The notes beneath the pieces are model-generated. The model ran no database searches, was not told the origin of the DNA, and was given only the letters and a program-made list of their open reading frames with translations. A stretch of DNA of 64,000 nucleotides from Martelella mediterranea (GTDB lineage Bacteria; Pseudomonadota; Alphaproteobacteria; Rhizobiales; Rhizobiaceae): positions 1 through 64,000 of the forward strand of contig NZ_JAINWJ010000010.1 in NCBI RefSeq assembly GCF_021021415.1. The letters run 5' to 3'. Numbering within the stretch: position 1 is the stretch's first letter; each line of letters opens with the position of its first letter. Shown one piece after another: positions 45,300 to 54,083 of this stretch. Made by a program: the position numbers and the translations under genes.

Positions 45300-45758
45300 A
45301 TGAACAACAGCAAAGCCATTCACGCGCTCTTTATCGTCGTCGTCCTTGCGGCCGGTCTCTTGGCCGGCTTCCTCAACATGCCGGGCGAATGGTATGCGTC
45401 GCTCGCCAAGCCGCCCTTCAACCCGCCGGACTGGCTGTTCGGCCCCGTCTGGACGGTGCTCTATGTCTTCATCGGCTGGGCGGGCGCCCGCAGCTTCCTG
45501 CGGCGGCAGGAAAATGGCCGGGCCTTCGGCCTCTGGGTGGTGCAGTTCGTGCTGAACATCGCCTGGATGCCGGTCTTCTTTGGCCTGCAGATGATGGTCC
45601 CGGCGCTGATCATCATATTGGTGCTGCTGCTCGCCATCCTCGCCTTCATCGGCGCCACGCGCCATACCGATCGCCTCTCGGCCACCCTGTTCGCCCCCTA
45701 CGCCCTCTGGGTCGCCTTCGCCACGCTACTTAACGCCGCGCTGATTTACCTCAACTGA
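45300..45758 (+). CDS. tspO: TspO/MBR-family tryptophan-rich sensory protein
   Basis: The 152-residue integral membrane protein has five predicted helices and the TspO hallmarks: PPFNPPDWLFGPVWTVLYVFIGWAG (residues about 38-62) and the late PYALWVAFATLLNAALIYLN. TspO binds porphyrins and in Rhodobacter tunes tetrapyrrole-dependent gene expression. The ATG at 45300 is 20 bases after the DUF1513 gene, so it may be co-transcribed with the iron-linked operon. Confidence 0.93.
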   Translation: MNNSKAIHALFIVVVLAAGLLAGFLNMPGEWYASLAKPPFNPPDWLFGPVWTVLYVFIGWAGARSFLRRQENGRAFGLWVVQFVLNIAWMPVFFGLQMMVPALIIILVLLLAILAFIGATRHTDRLSATLFAPYALWVAFATLLNAALIYLN

Positions 45759-45828
45759 GCTTGCCGGAACCGCCGCGGCGTGGCAGGTTTGCCCCATTGG
45801 CAAGGCGGTTTCCGGTAAAGGCAAAGCA

Positions 45829-46278
45829 TTGGCAGAATTCGAACATGGCGATTTTCACGCGCGGATCGTGAACAGTTTTGCAAGCCAGGGCGCGATGGAG
45901 ATGCTTGGCGCGGAGTTGACCCGCATCAGCCACGGGGTCGTCGAGATCGAGCTGCCCTTCGATGCCAAACTGACGCAGCAGCACGGCATCCTCCATGCCG
46001 GCGTGATCGCGACCGGGCTTGAGACCGCCTGCACCTATGCCGCCTATACCATGATCGATACCGACGCCTCGCTGCTGACCATCGAGTTCAAGGTCAATCT
46101 GATGTCGCCGGGCAGGGGCGGTCGGTTCCTGTTTCGCGGCGAGGTCACCAAGCCCGGCACCAACATCATCGTCACTGATGGTCGCGGTTACGCGATCGGC
46201 GATGGCCCCGCCAAACTGATCGCCTCGATGTCCGGCACATGCATGGTTCTGCGCGACCGGGAAGGCTTTGAAGGCTGA
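45829..46278 (+). CDS. PaaI-type hotdog-fold thioesterase
   Basis: The 149-residue protein is a 4HBT/PaaI-like acyl-CoA thioesterase. The fold signature is QQHGILHAGVIATGLETACTYAA (residues about 48-70), containing the HGxxHAG active-site segment, then LLTIEFKVNLMSPGRG. It uses a TTG start. It overlaps the nucleosidase start by one base (TGATG). The substrate is not known. Confidence 0.88.
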   Translation: MAEFEHGDFHARIVNSFASQGAMEMLGAELTRISHGVVEIELPFDAKLTQQHGILHAGVIATGLETACTYAAYTMIDTDASLLTIEFKVNLMSPGRGGRFLFRGEVTKPGTNIIVTDGRGYAIGDGPAKLIASMSGTCMVLRDREGFEG

Positions 46279-46910
46279 TGCGGGTCGAACTGATCGCTGG
46301 CAAAAACGTGCTGTTCGTCATGGCCGCTTCGGCCGAATATGGCGACAGGCTGAAGGCGCGGATCGCGCCGCTGATGACCGGCATCGGCCCGGTGGAGGCG
46401 GCGGTGCGGCTGACCAGGACGCTTGCCATGCTGGAACACGCCGACGCCGCGCCCGATCTGGTGGTGTCGCTCGGCTCGGCTGGCTCGGCCACGCTGGAGC
46501 AGACCGAAATCTATCAGGCCTCCTCGGTCTCCTATCGCGACATGGATGCCTCGCCGCTCGGTTTCGAAAAAGGCCGCACGCCGTTCCTCGACCTGCCGGC
46601 GGAGGTTACGCTGCCCTTCACTATTCCCGGCCTGCCGCTGGCGCGGCTTTCCACCGGCGGCAATATCGTCTCGGGCGCCGCCTATGATGCCATCGACGCC
46701 GATATGGTGGACATGGAAACCTTCGCGCTGCTGCGCGCCTGCCATGTTTTCAACCTGCCGCTCGTCGCCCTGCGCGGGATTTCCGATGGCAAGGCGGAAC
46801 TGAAGCATGTCGATGACTGGACGCAATATCTGCACATAATCGATGAAAAACTGGCTGCCGCCATCGATCGGCTGGAAACCGCCATTGAAACGGGCGCGAT
46901 TCCCCTATAA
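46278..46910 (+). CDS. mtnN: MTA/SAH nucleosidase family protein
   Basis: The 210-residue phosphorylase-superfamily protein would hydrolyse 5'-methylthioadenosine and/or S-adenosylhomocysteine. Key segments are the phosphorylase loop LVVSLGSAGS, ADMVDMETFALLRAC near residue 145 with the ribose-binding MET motif, and RGISDGKAEL with the catalytic aspartate. It is slightly shorter than E. coli Pfs and diverged at the N-terminus, so the exact substrate is uncertain. Confidence 0.85.
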   Translation: MRVELIAGKNVLFVMAASAEYGDRLKARIAPLMTGIGPVEAAVRLTRTLAMLEHADAAPDLVVSLGSAGSATLEQTEIYQASSVSYRDMDASPLGFEKGRTPFLDLPAEVTLPFTIPGLPLARLSTGGNIVSGAAYDAIDADMVDMETFALLRACHVFNLPLVALRGISDGKAELKHVDDWTQYLHIIDEKLAAAIDRLETAIETGAIPL

Positions 46911-46949
46911 GGCCGGTTTTTAGCTTTCACCGACAGGAAGGCCGCAGCC

Positions 46950-48515
46950 GTGACCCCAGAAATTTCCCATCCCGATTCCGTCCTGATCATCGATTTCGGC
47001 AGTCAGGTAACGCAGCTGATCGCGCGGCGCGTGCGCGAAACCGGCGTCTATTGCGAGATCGTTCCGTTCCAGAAGGCGGAGGAAGGGTTCGAACGGCTGC
47101 AGCCGAAGGGCGTGATCTTCTCCGGCGGTCCGGATTCGGTGACGCGGGACGGCTCGCCGCGCGCGCCGCAGGCCGTGTTCGACAGCGGGGTGCCGATTCT
47201 GGCGATCTGCTACGGCCAGCAGACCATGTGCGTCCAGCTCGGCGGCGCGGTGGAAGGTGGTCACGCTGCGGAATTCGGCCGGGCCGATGTCGAGATCCTG
47301 AAAGCCTCGCCGCTGTTCGAGGGCATCTGGGAAGTCGGGAAAAAGTATCCTGTGTGGATGAGCCATGGCGACCGTGTCACCCGCGCGCCCGAGGGCTTCG
47401 AGATCATCGGCGTTTCGCCGCACGCCCCGTTCGCGATCTGCGTGAACGAGGAAAAACGCTATTACACCACCATGTTCCACCCGGAAGTGGTGCATACGCC
47501 CGATGGCGGCAGGCTGCTCGCCAATTTCGTGCACAAGATCGTCGGGCTGAAATCCGACTGGTCGATGGCGGCCTACCGCGCCGAGATGGTGCAGAAGATC
47601 CGCGACCAGGTCGGCGACAGCAAGGTCATCTGCGCGCTTTCGGGCGGCGTGGACAGTTCCGTTGCCGCGCTCCTGATCCACGAGGCCGTCGGCGACCAGC
47701 TTACCTGCATCCTCGTTGACCACGGGTTGATGCGCAAGAACGAGGCCAATGAAGTGGTCGCGATGTTCCGCGAGCACTACAATCTGCATCTCATTCACGT
47801 CGATGCGGTCGACAAGTTCGTCGGCGAGCTCGAAGGCGTCGCCGATCCGGAAACCAAGCGCAAGATCATCGGGCGCCTGTTCATCGAGACCTTCGAGGAA
47901 GAGGCCAAAAAACTCGGCGGCGCCGATTTCCTGGGGCAGGGTACGCTCTATCCGGATGTCATCGAAAGCGTCTCCTTCTCCGGCGGTCCCTCGGTCACCA
48001 TTAAGTCGCACCATAATGTCGGCGGCCTGCCCGAGCGGATGAACATGCAGCTCGTGGAACCGCTGCGCGAACTCTTCAAGGACGAGGTCCGCGTGCTCGG
48101 CAAGGAGCTCGGTCTGCCCGACAGCTTCATCGGCCGCCACCCCTTCCCGGGACCGGGCCTTGCGATCCGCTGCCCCGGCGGCGTGACCAAGGAAAAGCTC
48201 GACATCCTGCGCGAGGCCGACGCCATCTATCTCGACGAGATCCGCAAGAACGGTCTCTACGACGTCATCTGGCAGGCCTTCGCGGTGCTGCTGCCGGTCC
48301 AGACCGTCGGCGTCATGGGCGATGGCCGCACCTATGAATATGTCTGCGCGCTGCGCGCCGTCACCTCGGTCGACGGCATGACGGCCGATTTTTACCACTA
48401 CGACATGAACTTTCTCGGCAAGGCCGCCACCCGCATCATCAACGAAGTCCGCGGCATCAACCGCGTCGTCTACGACGTCACCTCGAAGCCGCCGGGCACG
48501 ATCGAGTGGGAATGA
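46950..48515 (+). CDS. guaA: GMP synthase (glutamine-hydrolysing)
   Basis: The 521-residue enzyme aminates XMP to GMP. The N-terminal class I amidotransferase has the nucleophile in [13 protein letters not shown] near residue 90 and the H/E pair in FHPEVVHTP. The PP-loop of the synthetase domain is [14 protein letters not shown] near 228, and the protein ends with the normal PPGTIEWE. The start is GTG. A gene of quite different composition begins 4 bases after the stop; guaA 3' ends are known integration sites for mobile elements. Confidence 0.97.
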   Translation: MTPEISHPDSVLIIDFGSQVTQLIARRVRETGVYCEIVPFQKAEEGFERLQPKGVIFSGGPDSVTRDGSPRAPQAVFDSGVPILAICYGQQTMCVQLGGAVEGGHAAEFGRADVEILKASPLFEGIWEVGKKYPVWMSHGDRVTRAPEGFEIIGVSPHAPFAICVNEEKRYYTTMFHPEVVHTPDGGRLLANFVHKIVGLKSDWSMAAYRAEMVQKIRDQVGDSKVICALSGGVDSSVAALLIHEAVGDQLTCILVDHGLMRKNEANEVVAMFREHYNLHLIHVDAVDKFVGELEGVADPETKRKIIGRLFIETFEEEAKKLGGADFLGQGTLYPDVIESVSFSGGPSVTIKSHHNVGGLPERMNMQLVEPLRELFKDEVRVLGKELGLPDSFIGRHPFPGPGLAIRCPGGVTKEKLDILREADAIYLDEIRKNGLYDVIWQAFAVLLPVQTVGVMGDGRTYEYVCALRAVTSVDGMTADFYHYDMNFLGKAATRIINEVRGINRVVYDVTSKPPGTIEWE

Positions 48516-48519
48516 AACT

Positions 48520-49215
48520 ATGTCTCGACGCATAATAGAGGGGTCTTACGCCAGATTGCTCGGCTTAAGGAATAGCGCGCCGATAGGTCAGCCTTATGTG
48601 TCTCGAGATTTCGGCGAAGATTATTTGTTGATCTTGCGTTCCTTGCGGGAGCATGTTGACGACGAATTTACCGGATTTGATTTCTCTATCGGTTGTTATT
48701 TCAACAAGGATGCAAATGGTTCAACTTATTCTCGGGATTCATTTCTATCGAAGGTAAATCAGTTAATCACCTATCTGGAGATGGTTCATCGTGCGTCGAG
48801 CAGAATCGTCGAAGTCGGAAGCGTTTACAACCTAATATCTGATCAAGAACTGAAGTCACGTTGTTCTGATTTGCTGTCCGCGACGGATCATTTTGATCGG
48901 GTTATCAACCAAGCAACACAGGTCCTTGAAGAGAGGATCAGATTAAAAGTTCCTGCGCTTGCAACTGAGATTGGTACTGGGTTAGTTAACAAAGCAATCA
49001 AGTCTGACCCTACTCTCTCGCCGATAAAGTTTTCAAATAGTGCAAGCGAGCAAGAGGGATACGCCGCCATCCTCCGTGGTTTAGTTGGTGCATTTCGCAA
49101 TCCTAGCCATCATCGCTTTTTAACCGAAGTCTCTAGGGAGCAAGCGCTTCAAATTTGTGCGTTTATTGACAACATGCTGAGTGCCTTGGATCAGGCTGAG
49201 ATCTCAAACCCTTAG
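48520..49215 (+). CDS. TIGR02391/Ymh-like protein, low-GC, directly after guaA
   Basis: The 231-residue protein has a C-terminal region SEQEGYAAILRGLVGAFRNPSHH that matches the Hypoth_ymh (TIGR02391) pattern, preceded by VINQATQVLEERIRLK. Ymh-type proteins occur on plasmids, phages and near restriction or abortive-infection genes; their activity is unknown. The gene is visibly AT-richer and uses different codons (TTA, ATA, AGA) from the surrounding genes, so it was probably acquired. It starts 4 bases after guaA. No integrase, phage gene or repeated guaA end is seen next to it. Confidence 0.7.
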   Translation: MSRRIIEGSYARLLGLRNSAPIGQPYVSRDFGEDYLLILRSLREHVDDEFTGFDFSIGCYFNKDANGSTYSRDSFLSKVNQLITYLEMVHRASSRIVEVGSVYNLISDQELKSRCSDLLSATDHFDRVINQATQVLEERIRLKVPALATEIGTGLVNKAIKSDPTLSPIKFSNSASEQEGYAAILRGLVGAFRNPSHHRFLTEVSREQALQICAFIDNMLSALDQAEISNP

Positions 49216-49403
49216 CTGGATATTCCCTGCCACTGAAAAGAAGGGGGAGGAGCTTCCGATCAAGGAGGCCAAGAGCTTCGGTTAGTTTGGCGGAAAGTGA
49301 CTGGTCAACGCTCCCATGGTCGACACCTGACGCGCGACCTGGCGACGCTCACGCCGCCGTCGGCTCATGATGCGATGTACAGGCCCGGCCCGGAGTCGGC
49401 GAT

Positions 49404-49703
49404 TCAACTGAATCTTGGCAGATCCTCCATCACCGCGTAGGTTTGAAGGTCGCCTTTCATCCGGTCCCCCCAGGTCTTCAGGAACGCCAGCGTTTCCGCC
49501 CTTGCGAGATGGGCCGTCAGCGCTTCCCTGTCCCGCCAGCGCTCGGCGACCAGGAAGCGTCCCGTTGGCCTGTCATCCAGGGTGATGCCGTAGAACAGAC
49601 AGCCCTCTTCGGCCTTTGTGCCGAGACTGATCGCCTGAACGTCGCGGACGAATGCGTCGATGTCCGGCGGGTCGATGTGGATGTACCCCATGAGTATGAG
49701 CAT
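49404..49703 (-). CDS. Antibiotic biosynthesis monooxygenase (ABM) domain protein
   Basis: The 99-residue protein has the dimeric ferredoxin-like ABM fold: MGYIHIDPPDIDAFVRDVQ, then CLFYGITLDDRPTGRFLVAERWRDREALTAHL. Related small proteins (YgiN-like) are quinol monooxygenases or act on reactive aromatic or quinone compounds. It follows the alcohol dehydrogenase gene by 15 bases on the same strand, forming a two-gene operon controlled from the palindrome at 50.8 kb. Confidence 0.88.
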   Translation of the reverse strand: MLILMGYIHIDPPDIDAFVRDVQAISLGTKAEEGCLFYGITLDDRPTGRFLVAERWRDREALTAHLARAETLAFLKTWGDRMKGDLQTYAVMEDLPRFS

Positions 49704-49718
49704 GGCATGTCCTCCCGT

Positions 49719-50735
49719 TCACAAGCCGACCGTCAGCACGATCTTTCCCTGGATATGACCCTTAGCGGCCCGTTCATGCGCCTGTCGGGCATTGGCAAGC
49801 GGATAGGTGCTGTCGATGACCACGCGGATCGTCCCGTCATCGAGCAGGCGGGCCAGTTCCGTCAGTTGCGCTCCGCTGGAACGGACCTGGGTCGCGGACA
49901 CGGTGATGCTCCGTTTTTCGGCCTCCCCGGTATCCGCAAAGCCCAGTGGATAGACCGGAAACAAGGCGCCTCCACGCTTCAGAGTCTGGAGAAAACGACC
50001 CGTTGTCGGACCACCCACCGCATCGACGACGAGATCAAGGTCGCGAGCCACGTCCTCGGGCGGCGTTTTGGTGTAGTCGATGAATTCGTCGGCGCCGAGG
50101 TCGCGCAGGATTGTTTCATGTTTGCCTGAGGCGACTGCTATGACCCGCGCGCCCTTCAGCTTCGCCACCTGCACCGCGAAATGCCCGACGCCGCCCGCGG
50201 CCCCGTTCACCAGCACGGTCTTGCCCTGAAGCGGAACCGGCTGATGCGGGCTGGCTTGCAGCGGGTTCGGTTCGCTGTGCCCAAGCGCCACCATGAACTG
50301 CCAGGCAGTGAGCAGCGACATGGGGGCGGCGGCGGCATGAATGTGATCGATGCCGGCGGGCTTCTTCGCAAGCTCGGACGCCGGCACGCTGACATATTCC
50401 GCATAGGCCTTGCTTTCCCCGACGCTGAAAAACCGCACCATGGAATAGACTTCATCGCCGGCGGAAAAGCCTTCAATATCCTCGGCGACCGCCTCGACAA
50501 CCCCCGAGATATCGGTGCCCAGAATGATGGGAAAATCCACCTGCGGCCGCCATTCCGGTGGAAGCGCCCTGTAGCCGTCGCGCAGATACCAGTCGGGAGG
50601 ATTGATGCCGATGGCGTGGACGCGCACCAGGACCTCGCCCGGCTGAAGCGCGGGTTTCGGCGCATCTTCGTATTGCAGAACGTCCGGGCTGCCAAAGGCG
50701 TGGATCCGGACGGCTTTCATTGTTTCATTCGACAT
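49719..50735 (-). CDS. NADP-dependent zinc-type alcohol dehydrogenase / quinone reductase (MDR family)
   Basis: The 338-residue protein is a medium-chain dehydrogenase/reductase with a GroES-like domain (VLVRVHAIGINPPDWYLRDG near residue 35) and an NADPH-binding fold with VNGAAGGVGHFAVQVAKLKGARVIA near 170. The catalytic zinc ligands are not clear, so quinone-oxidoreductase-like activity is more likely than alcohol oxidation. It shares an operon with the ABM gene. A TetR-type palindrome and a tetR remnant lie immediately upstream. Confidence 0.88.
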   Translation of the reverse strand: MSNETMKAVRIHAFGSPDVLQYEDAPKPALQPGEVLVRVHAIGINPPDWYLRDGYRALPPEWRPQVDFPIILGTDISGVVEAVAEDIEGFSAGDEVYSMVRFFSVGESKAYAEYVSVPASELAKKPAGIDHIHAAAAPMSLLTAWQFMVALGHSEPNPLQASPHQPVPLQGKTVLVNGAAGGVGHFAVQVAKLKGARVIAVASGKHETILRDLGADEFIDYTKTPPEDVARDLDLVVDAVGGPTTGRFLQTLKRGGALFPVYPLGFADTGEAEKRSITVSATQVRSSGAQLTELARLLDDGTIRVVIDSTYPLANARQAHERAAKGHIQGKIVLTVGL

Positions 50736-50767
50736 GGCTTTGTCCTTTCAAGGCAAAAGTGCCACAA

Positions 50768-50827
50768 ATGGAGCGCTGCCCCGAATTATATGGAGCGACG
50801 CCCCGTTTAAACGGCGCGCCGCTCCAT
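50768..50827. promoter_or_regulatory. TetR-type operator array upstream of the alcohol dehydrogenase
   Basis: A 38-bp imperfect palindrome (50790-50827: ATGGAGCG at one end, CGCTCCAT at the other, CCGTTTAAACGG at its centre) is preceded by a further direct copy of atggagcgctgccccg at 50768. A related palindrome, 53427-53462, stands before the intact tetR gene. It lies 33-92 bases upstream of the dehydrogenase start, so it overlaps the promoter. Confidence 0.65.
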
Positions 50828-50842
50828 TTGTCAAGCGTTATC

Positions 50843-50938
50843 GTGAAATCAGACGGCCGAAAGAACGACGACCGCGTCCTCACTGTCGCCCGCGATCCTG
50901 TTTCCGGGGAGGGTGTCGACACGCCTCGCGACGCATCT
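50843..50938 (+). pseudogene. 5' remnant of a tetR gene
   Basis: From a GTG, this stretch reads VKSDGRKNDDRVLTVARDPVSGEG, matching the N-terminus of the intact TetR at 53479 (MRSDARKNYDHILAVARDLLSGEG), and then loses similarity within the next few codons. The HTH recognition helix and the rest of the protein are missing. It ends close to the stop of the AraC gene. It is a duplicated and truncated paralogue, once divergent from the alcohol dehydrogenase. Confidence 0.75.
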
Positions 50939-50950
50939 ACAACGACGGCG

Positions 50951-51871
50951 CTACGCGAGGAAACGCGCGGCGCCATTCTGCCCCGACGAACGTGCGTGAC
51001 GGCGGGGCGTCGTGCCCGTCACGCGTTTGAAGGCGGTTCTGAACGCGCTTTCCGATTCATAGCCGAGGGCATGGGCAATCGCACCGATGGGTTCGCCATG
51101 CTCCAGGCGGCGTTCGGCGAGGCGCATTCGCCAGCGCGTGAGATATTCGATCGGGCTTTCACCGACCAACCGCCGAAACCGCGCCGCAAAGCTGGCGCGC
51201 GACATGCCGGCCTCAGTGGCGAGCGTTTCCACCGTCCAGCGCCACGACGGCTCCCGATGGATCGCCTTGATGGCCGCCCCCACGCGCTGGTCCGACAACG
51301 CGAACAGCCAGCCGGTACCCTTGTTCTCGTTGAGATAGAGACGGAGCGCCTGGATGAAGATCATCGAGGCGAGTTGCTGTGCGATGAGGATGCCGCCCGG
51401 CTCGAGATCGGTCATTTCCTGCCGCATCCGCTCGAAGGCCCAGCGCAGCGTCTCAACCTCGCCGCGCAAATGGACGATTGGCGGTAGCATGCCGAGCAAA
51501 ATCTCCGCTTGAGGCCCCGCAAGCGCAAAATGGCCGCCGAGTACGGTCACGCCTGCGCCGCCATTGAGCTGCACCAGCGTGCCTTCTTCGGCGCCGAGAA
51601 AGTGCTGGCGCCAATCGTCCGGCGGCAGGTTCAGGTCGCTGGCGATCTGAAACGGCTGGCCGCGCGGCAGCATGAAGCAATCGCCCTTCTGCAGAAACAC
51701 AGGCGCGCCCCCGCCTTCCACGGCGATCCAGCACGCGCCTGCGGTGACGGCGTAGCATTTGACGGCCTCATGGGCGTCAAAGCCGATCGACCAACTGCCG
51801 CCGGCCTCGAAGCCGCCCACGAGATAGCTTCGCAGTCGAAGGAAGGAGATGATATCGGACAGCGGATCCAT
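50951..51871 (-). CDS. AraC-family transcriptional regulator (cupin_6 type)
   Basis: The 306-residue regulator has an N-terminal cupin sensor domain (FLQKGDCFMLPRGQPFQIASD near residue 60) and two C-terminal HTH motifs: WTVETLATEAGMSRASFAARFRRLVG and IAHALGYESESAFRTAFKRVTG, the AraC signature. It may act on the neighbouring oxidoreductase genes, but no operator can be named. Its 3' end abuts the tetR remnant. Confidence 0.92.
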   Translation of the reverse strand: MDPLSDIISFLRLRSYLVGGFEAGGSWSIGFDAHEAVKCYAVTAGACWIAVEGGGAPVFLQKGDCFMLPRGQPFQIASDLNLPPDDWRQHFLGAEEGTLVQLNGGAGVTVLGGHFALAGPQAEILLGMLPPIVHLRGEVETLRWAFERMRQEMTDLEPGGILIAQQLASMIFIQALRLYLNENKGTGWLFALSDQRVGAAIKAIHREPSWRWTVETLATEAGMSRASFAARFRRLVGESPIEYLTRWRMRLAERRLEHGEPIGAIAHALGYESESAFRTAFKRVTGTTPRRHARSSGQNGAARFLA

Positions 51872-51978
51872 TCTGGATGATCTCCAACAAAAGCAGGATT
51901 CTGGCGCATAGTTCGTCTGAAGTCGACGGCCTATGATGCTTTCGCGGTTCAGCGAACACTTGCGCAGGGAGATCGGCT

Positions 51979-52347
51979 TTGACCTTTGGGATATTGGCGC
52001 TCGTGATGACGTTCGCCTGTTGCGCTCTCGGTATCCGATTTGTCTTTTTCGGCGGGAGCGTGCTCAAGGAGTGGGGGCTCGAAAGCACGGCCGGAGCGCT
52101 CATTCTGTTTCGCCGGATGGGCCTGATGTATCTTGGCCTCGCCCTGATGTTCTTCCTTGGCAGGACGGCCGCCCCTTCGGAAATCCGCTCAGCGGTGTGT
52201 CTGGTCATCGGCGGAACGGCCCTGCTGCTGGCGGGTCTGGGCGTGTTCGAATTTTCGGCGCGGCGTGCCGGCGCGGGCATCTTTCGTTCGGTCGTCGCGG
52301 AAGCGATTCTTGGGGCCGCCTTCCTCTGGGTTTGGTGGGCGGGATGA
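51979..52347 (+). CDS. Small four-helix membrane protein of unknown function
   Basis: The 122-residue product has four hydrophobic segments (FGILALVMTFACCALGIRFVFF, GLMYLGLALMFFLG, SAVCLVIGGTALLLAGLGVF, AILGAAFLWVWW) and no recognised domain; DUF4345-like proteins have a similar layout. The TTG start has AGGGAGA six bases upstream; an internal ATG at 52006 is an alternative. It precedes the broken oxidoreductase gene on the same strand and is divergent from the AraC gene. Confidence 0.6.
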   Translation: MTFGILALVMTFACCALGIRFVFFGGSVLKEWGLESTAGALILFRRMGLMYLGLALMFFLGRTAAPSEIRSAVCLVIGGTALLLAGLGVFEFSARRAGAGIFRSVVAEAILGAAFLWVWWAG

Positions 52348-52405
52348 TGTTGGATTTCACGCTGCCAACTGGTTTCAAGCTTGAGAAAATTGACGAGAAC
52401 CCATC

Positions 52406-53341
52406 ATGAAGCGCATCCAGTATTTCAAGTATGGCAAGCCGGAAGAGCTTTCACTCGCCGATGTGGATCAGCCGCAACCCGGACGCGGCCAGATTCTGGT
52501 CCGCGTCAAGGCCGCATCCGTCAACCCGATGGACTGGAAGATCCGGCGCGGCGAAATGAAAATGCTGTCCGGTTCGCGCTTTCCGCGCGGCCTGGGCCAC
52601 GACTTTTCCGGTGTGGTCGATGCCGTCGGACCCGATGTCGAGCGATTCAAGCTGGGCGACGAGGTTTTCGGCGCCGCCTCGATCCGGCAAGCCGGCGCTT
52701 TCGCGGAATATGTCGTAGCGGACACAAAGACTGTTGCGCTGAAACCATCGAATCTCACGTTCGAGCAGGCGGCGACCCTGACGGTTGTCGGTTCAGCAGC
52801 CTGGGTCGGCCTCATCGCAAAGGCGAAATTGAGAGCCGGTCAGTCCGTTCTTATTAACGGGTGTCTGGGCAGCGTGGGACGGTCGGCGGTGCAGATCGCA
52901 CGCATGCAAGGGGCAATCGTCACTGGCAGTTGTCGTGCGTCCGGGCGCGAGGAGGCTTAGGCGCTGGGCGTAAGCGAGGCGATTGACTACAACGCCTTCG
53001 ATATCGGGGCCTATAAAGGTCGGTTCGATGTCATCTTCGATACTGCTGGCGCGCTGTCGCTGCGCCAGTGCGGCGCGATGCTCAAGAAGGGCGGCATGTC
53101 ACTGCACATCGTGCCCACGCCCGCCAAGATGATCGGCTGCCTGCTTTCACCGCGTCATCACATCGTGATCGCCAATCCAACGCCCGAAAGCTTCGCGGGC
53201 ATTTCCGAAGCGGCCGAGCAAGGCAGGCTCGCCCCGGTGATCGGTCGTGTCGTGCCGCTGTCGGAAGCGATCCCGGCGATCATTGAACTCGAGAAGACGG
53301 GCAACCCCAAGGGAAAGCTGGTGATTGCTCCCATGGAGTAG
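52406..53341 (+). pseudogene. NADP-dependent quinone-oxidoreductase-like gene with one in-frame amber codon
   Basis: The frame encodes an MDR-family reductase (GroES-like VLVRVKAASVNPMDWKIRRGE with I in place of the first V, then LINGCLGSVGRSAVQIARMQGA as nucleotide-binding loop). A TAG at 52958-52960 interrupts it after 184 codons, inside ...REEA-stop-ALGVSEAIDYN.... Reading continues in the same frame, without insertion or deletion, to a normal stop (total 312 codons). The continuation has good coding character. One base change from CAG, AAG or GAG would explain it. The C-terminal part could restart at an internal ATG at 53078, but without the cofactor site. Confidence 0.85.
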
Positions 53342-53426
53342 GATTGGAAAGGATGGGATACGCCAGTGGAAGCGTTCTACAGCCTTTCGGCACGGCTTTG
53401 TCCTCGCAAGGCAAGCGTGCTACAGC

Positions 53427-53462
53427 TGGAGCATTGCCCCGTTTAGGCGGGGTGGAGCTCCA
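53427..53462. promoter_or_regulatory. TetR-type operator upstream of tetR
   Basis: This 36-bp imperfect palindrome has ends TGGAGC and GCTCCA and the centre CCCCGTTTAGGCGGGG. It lies 17 bases before the tetR ATG and is clearly related to the operator in front of the alcohol dehydrogenase, including shared flanks (ggctttgtcct, caaggcaa). Autoregulation is likely. Confidence 0.65.
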
Positions 53463-53478
53463 CCTGTTAAGTGACATC

Positions 53479-54057
53479 ATGAGATCAGACGCCCGAAAGA
53501 ATTACGATCACATCCTCGCTGTCGCCCGCGACCTTCTTTCCGGGGAGGGCGCCGATGCGTCGCTGCGTGACATTGCCCGCAAGGCGGGCGTTGGCGATGG
53601 AACGCTGCACCGCCACTTTCCCACGCGCGAGGCCCTGCTGGAGGCCTTGCTCCGCACGAGCTTCGATGCGTTGAGCGCGCGGGCGAGCGAGCTGGCGCAG
53701 TGCGAACGGGCCGACGAAGCGCTGTTGACATGGGTGCGCGAGGCGATTGCGGTGACGCACAGCTACAAGGGCGTTATCGCGCCGATGGTGGCCGCGATCG
53801 CCGACGAAAATTCCGCCCTGCATTCCTCATGCGTTGATCTGCGCCAGGCGGGGGCGGGGCTTCTGAAGCGGGCGCAGGCCAGCGGGCTGGCGCGGCAGGA
53901 TATGGATGGCAATGATCTCTTCGCTTTGATCAGCGCCCTGGCCTGGCTTGCCGACCAGCCTCCGCTCGTCCCGCGGGCCGATCACCTGTTCGACATCATA
54001 TCGGACGCCATTCTCTTGAGGCGGCCTGGCGGGGTCCCGGAAAACCAGCGCGTATAA
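53479..54057 (+). CDS. TetR/AcrR-family transcriptional regulator
   Basis: The 192-residue repressor has a TetR HTH at residues about 25-50 (ASLRDIARKAGVGDGTLHRHFPTREALLEALL) and a helical ligand-binding C-terminus. The ATG at 53479 follows the palindrome; a longer in-frame start at 53344 would run through the operator and is rejected. A truncated paralogue and a related operator next to the alcohol dehydrogenase suggest that this protein now controls both promoters. Confidence 0.92.
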   Translation: MRSDARKNYDHILAVARDLLSGEGADASLRDIARKAGVGDGTLHRHFPTREALLEALLRTSFDALSARASELAQCERADEALLTWVREAIAVTHSYKGVIAPMVAAIADENSALHSSCVDLRQAGAGLLKRAQASGLARQDMDGNDLFALISALAWLADQPPLVPRADHLFDIISDAILLRRPGGVPENQRV

Positions 54058-54083
54058 GCTGCCTGAGAAGATTTGCCCGGCAT

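Noticed and set aside
48516-49403. Complete integrated element with attL/attR at guaA
   Set aside because: No integrase and no second copy of the guaA 3' end could be found downstream; only composition and position suggest integration.
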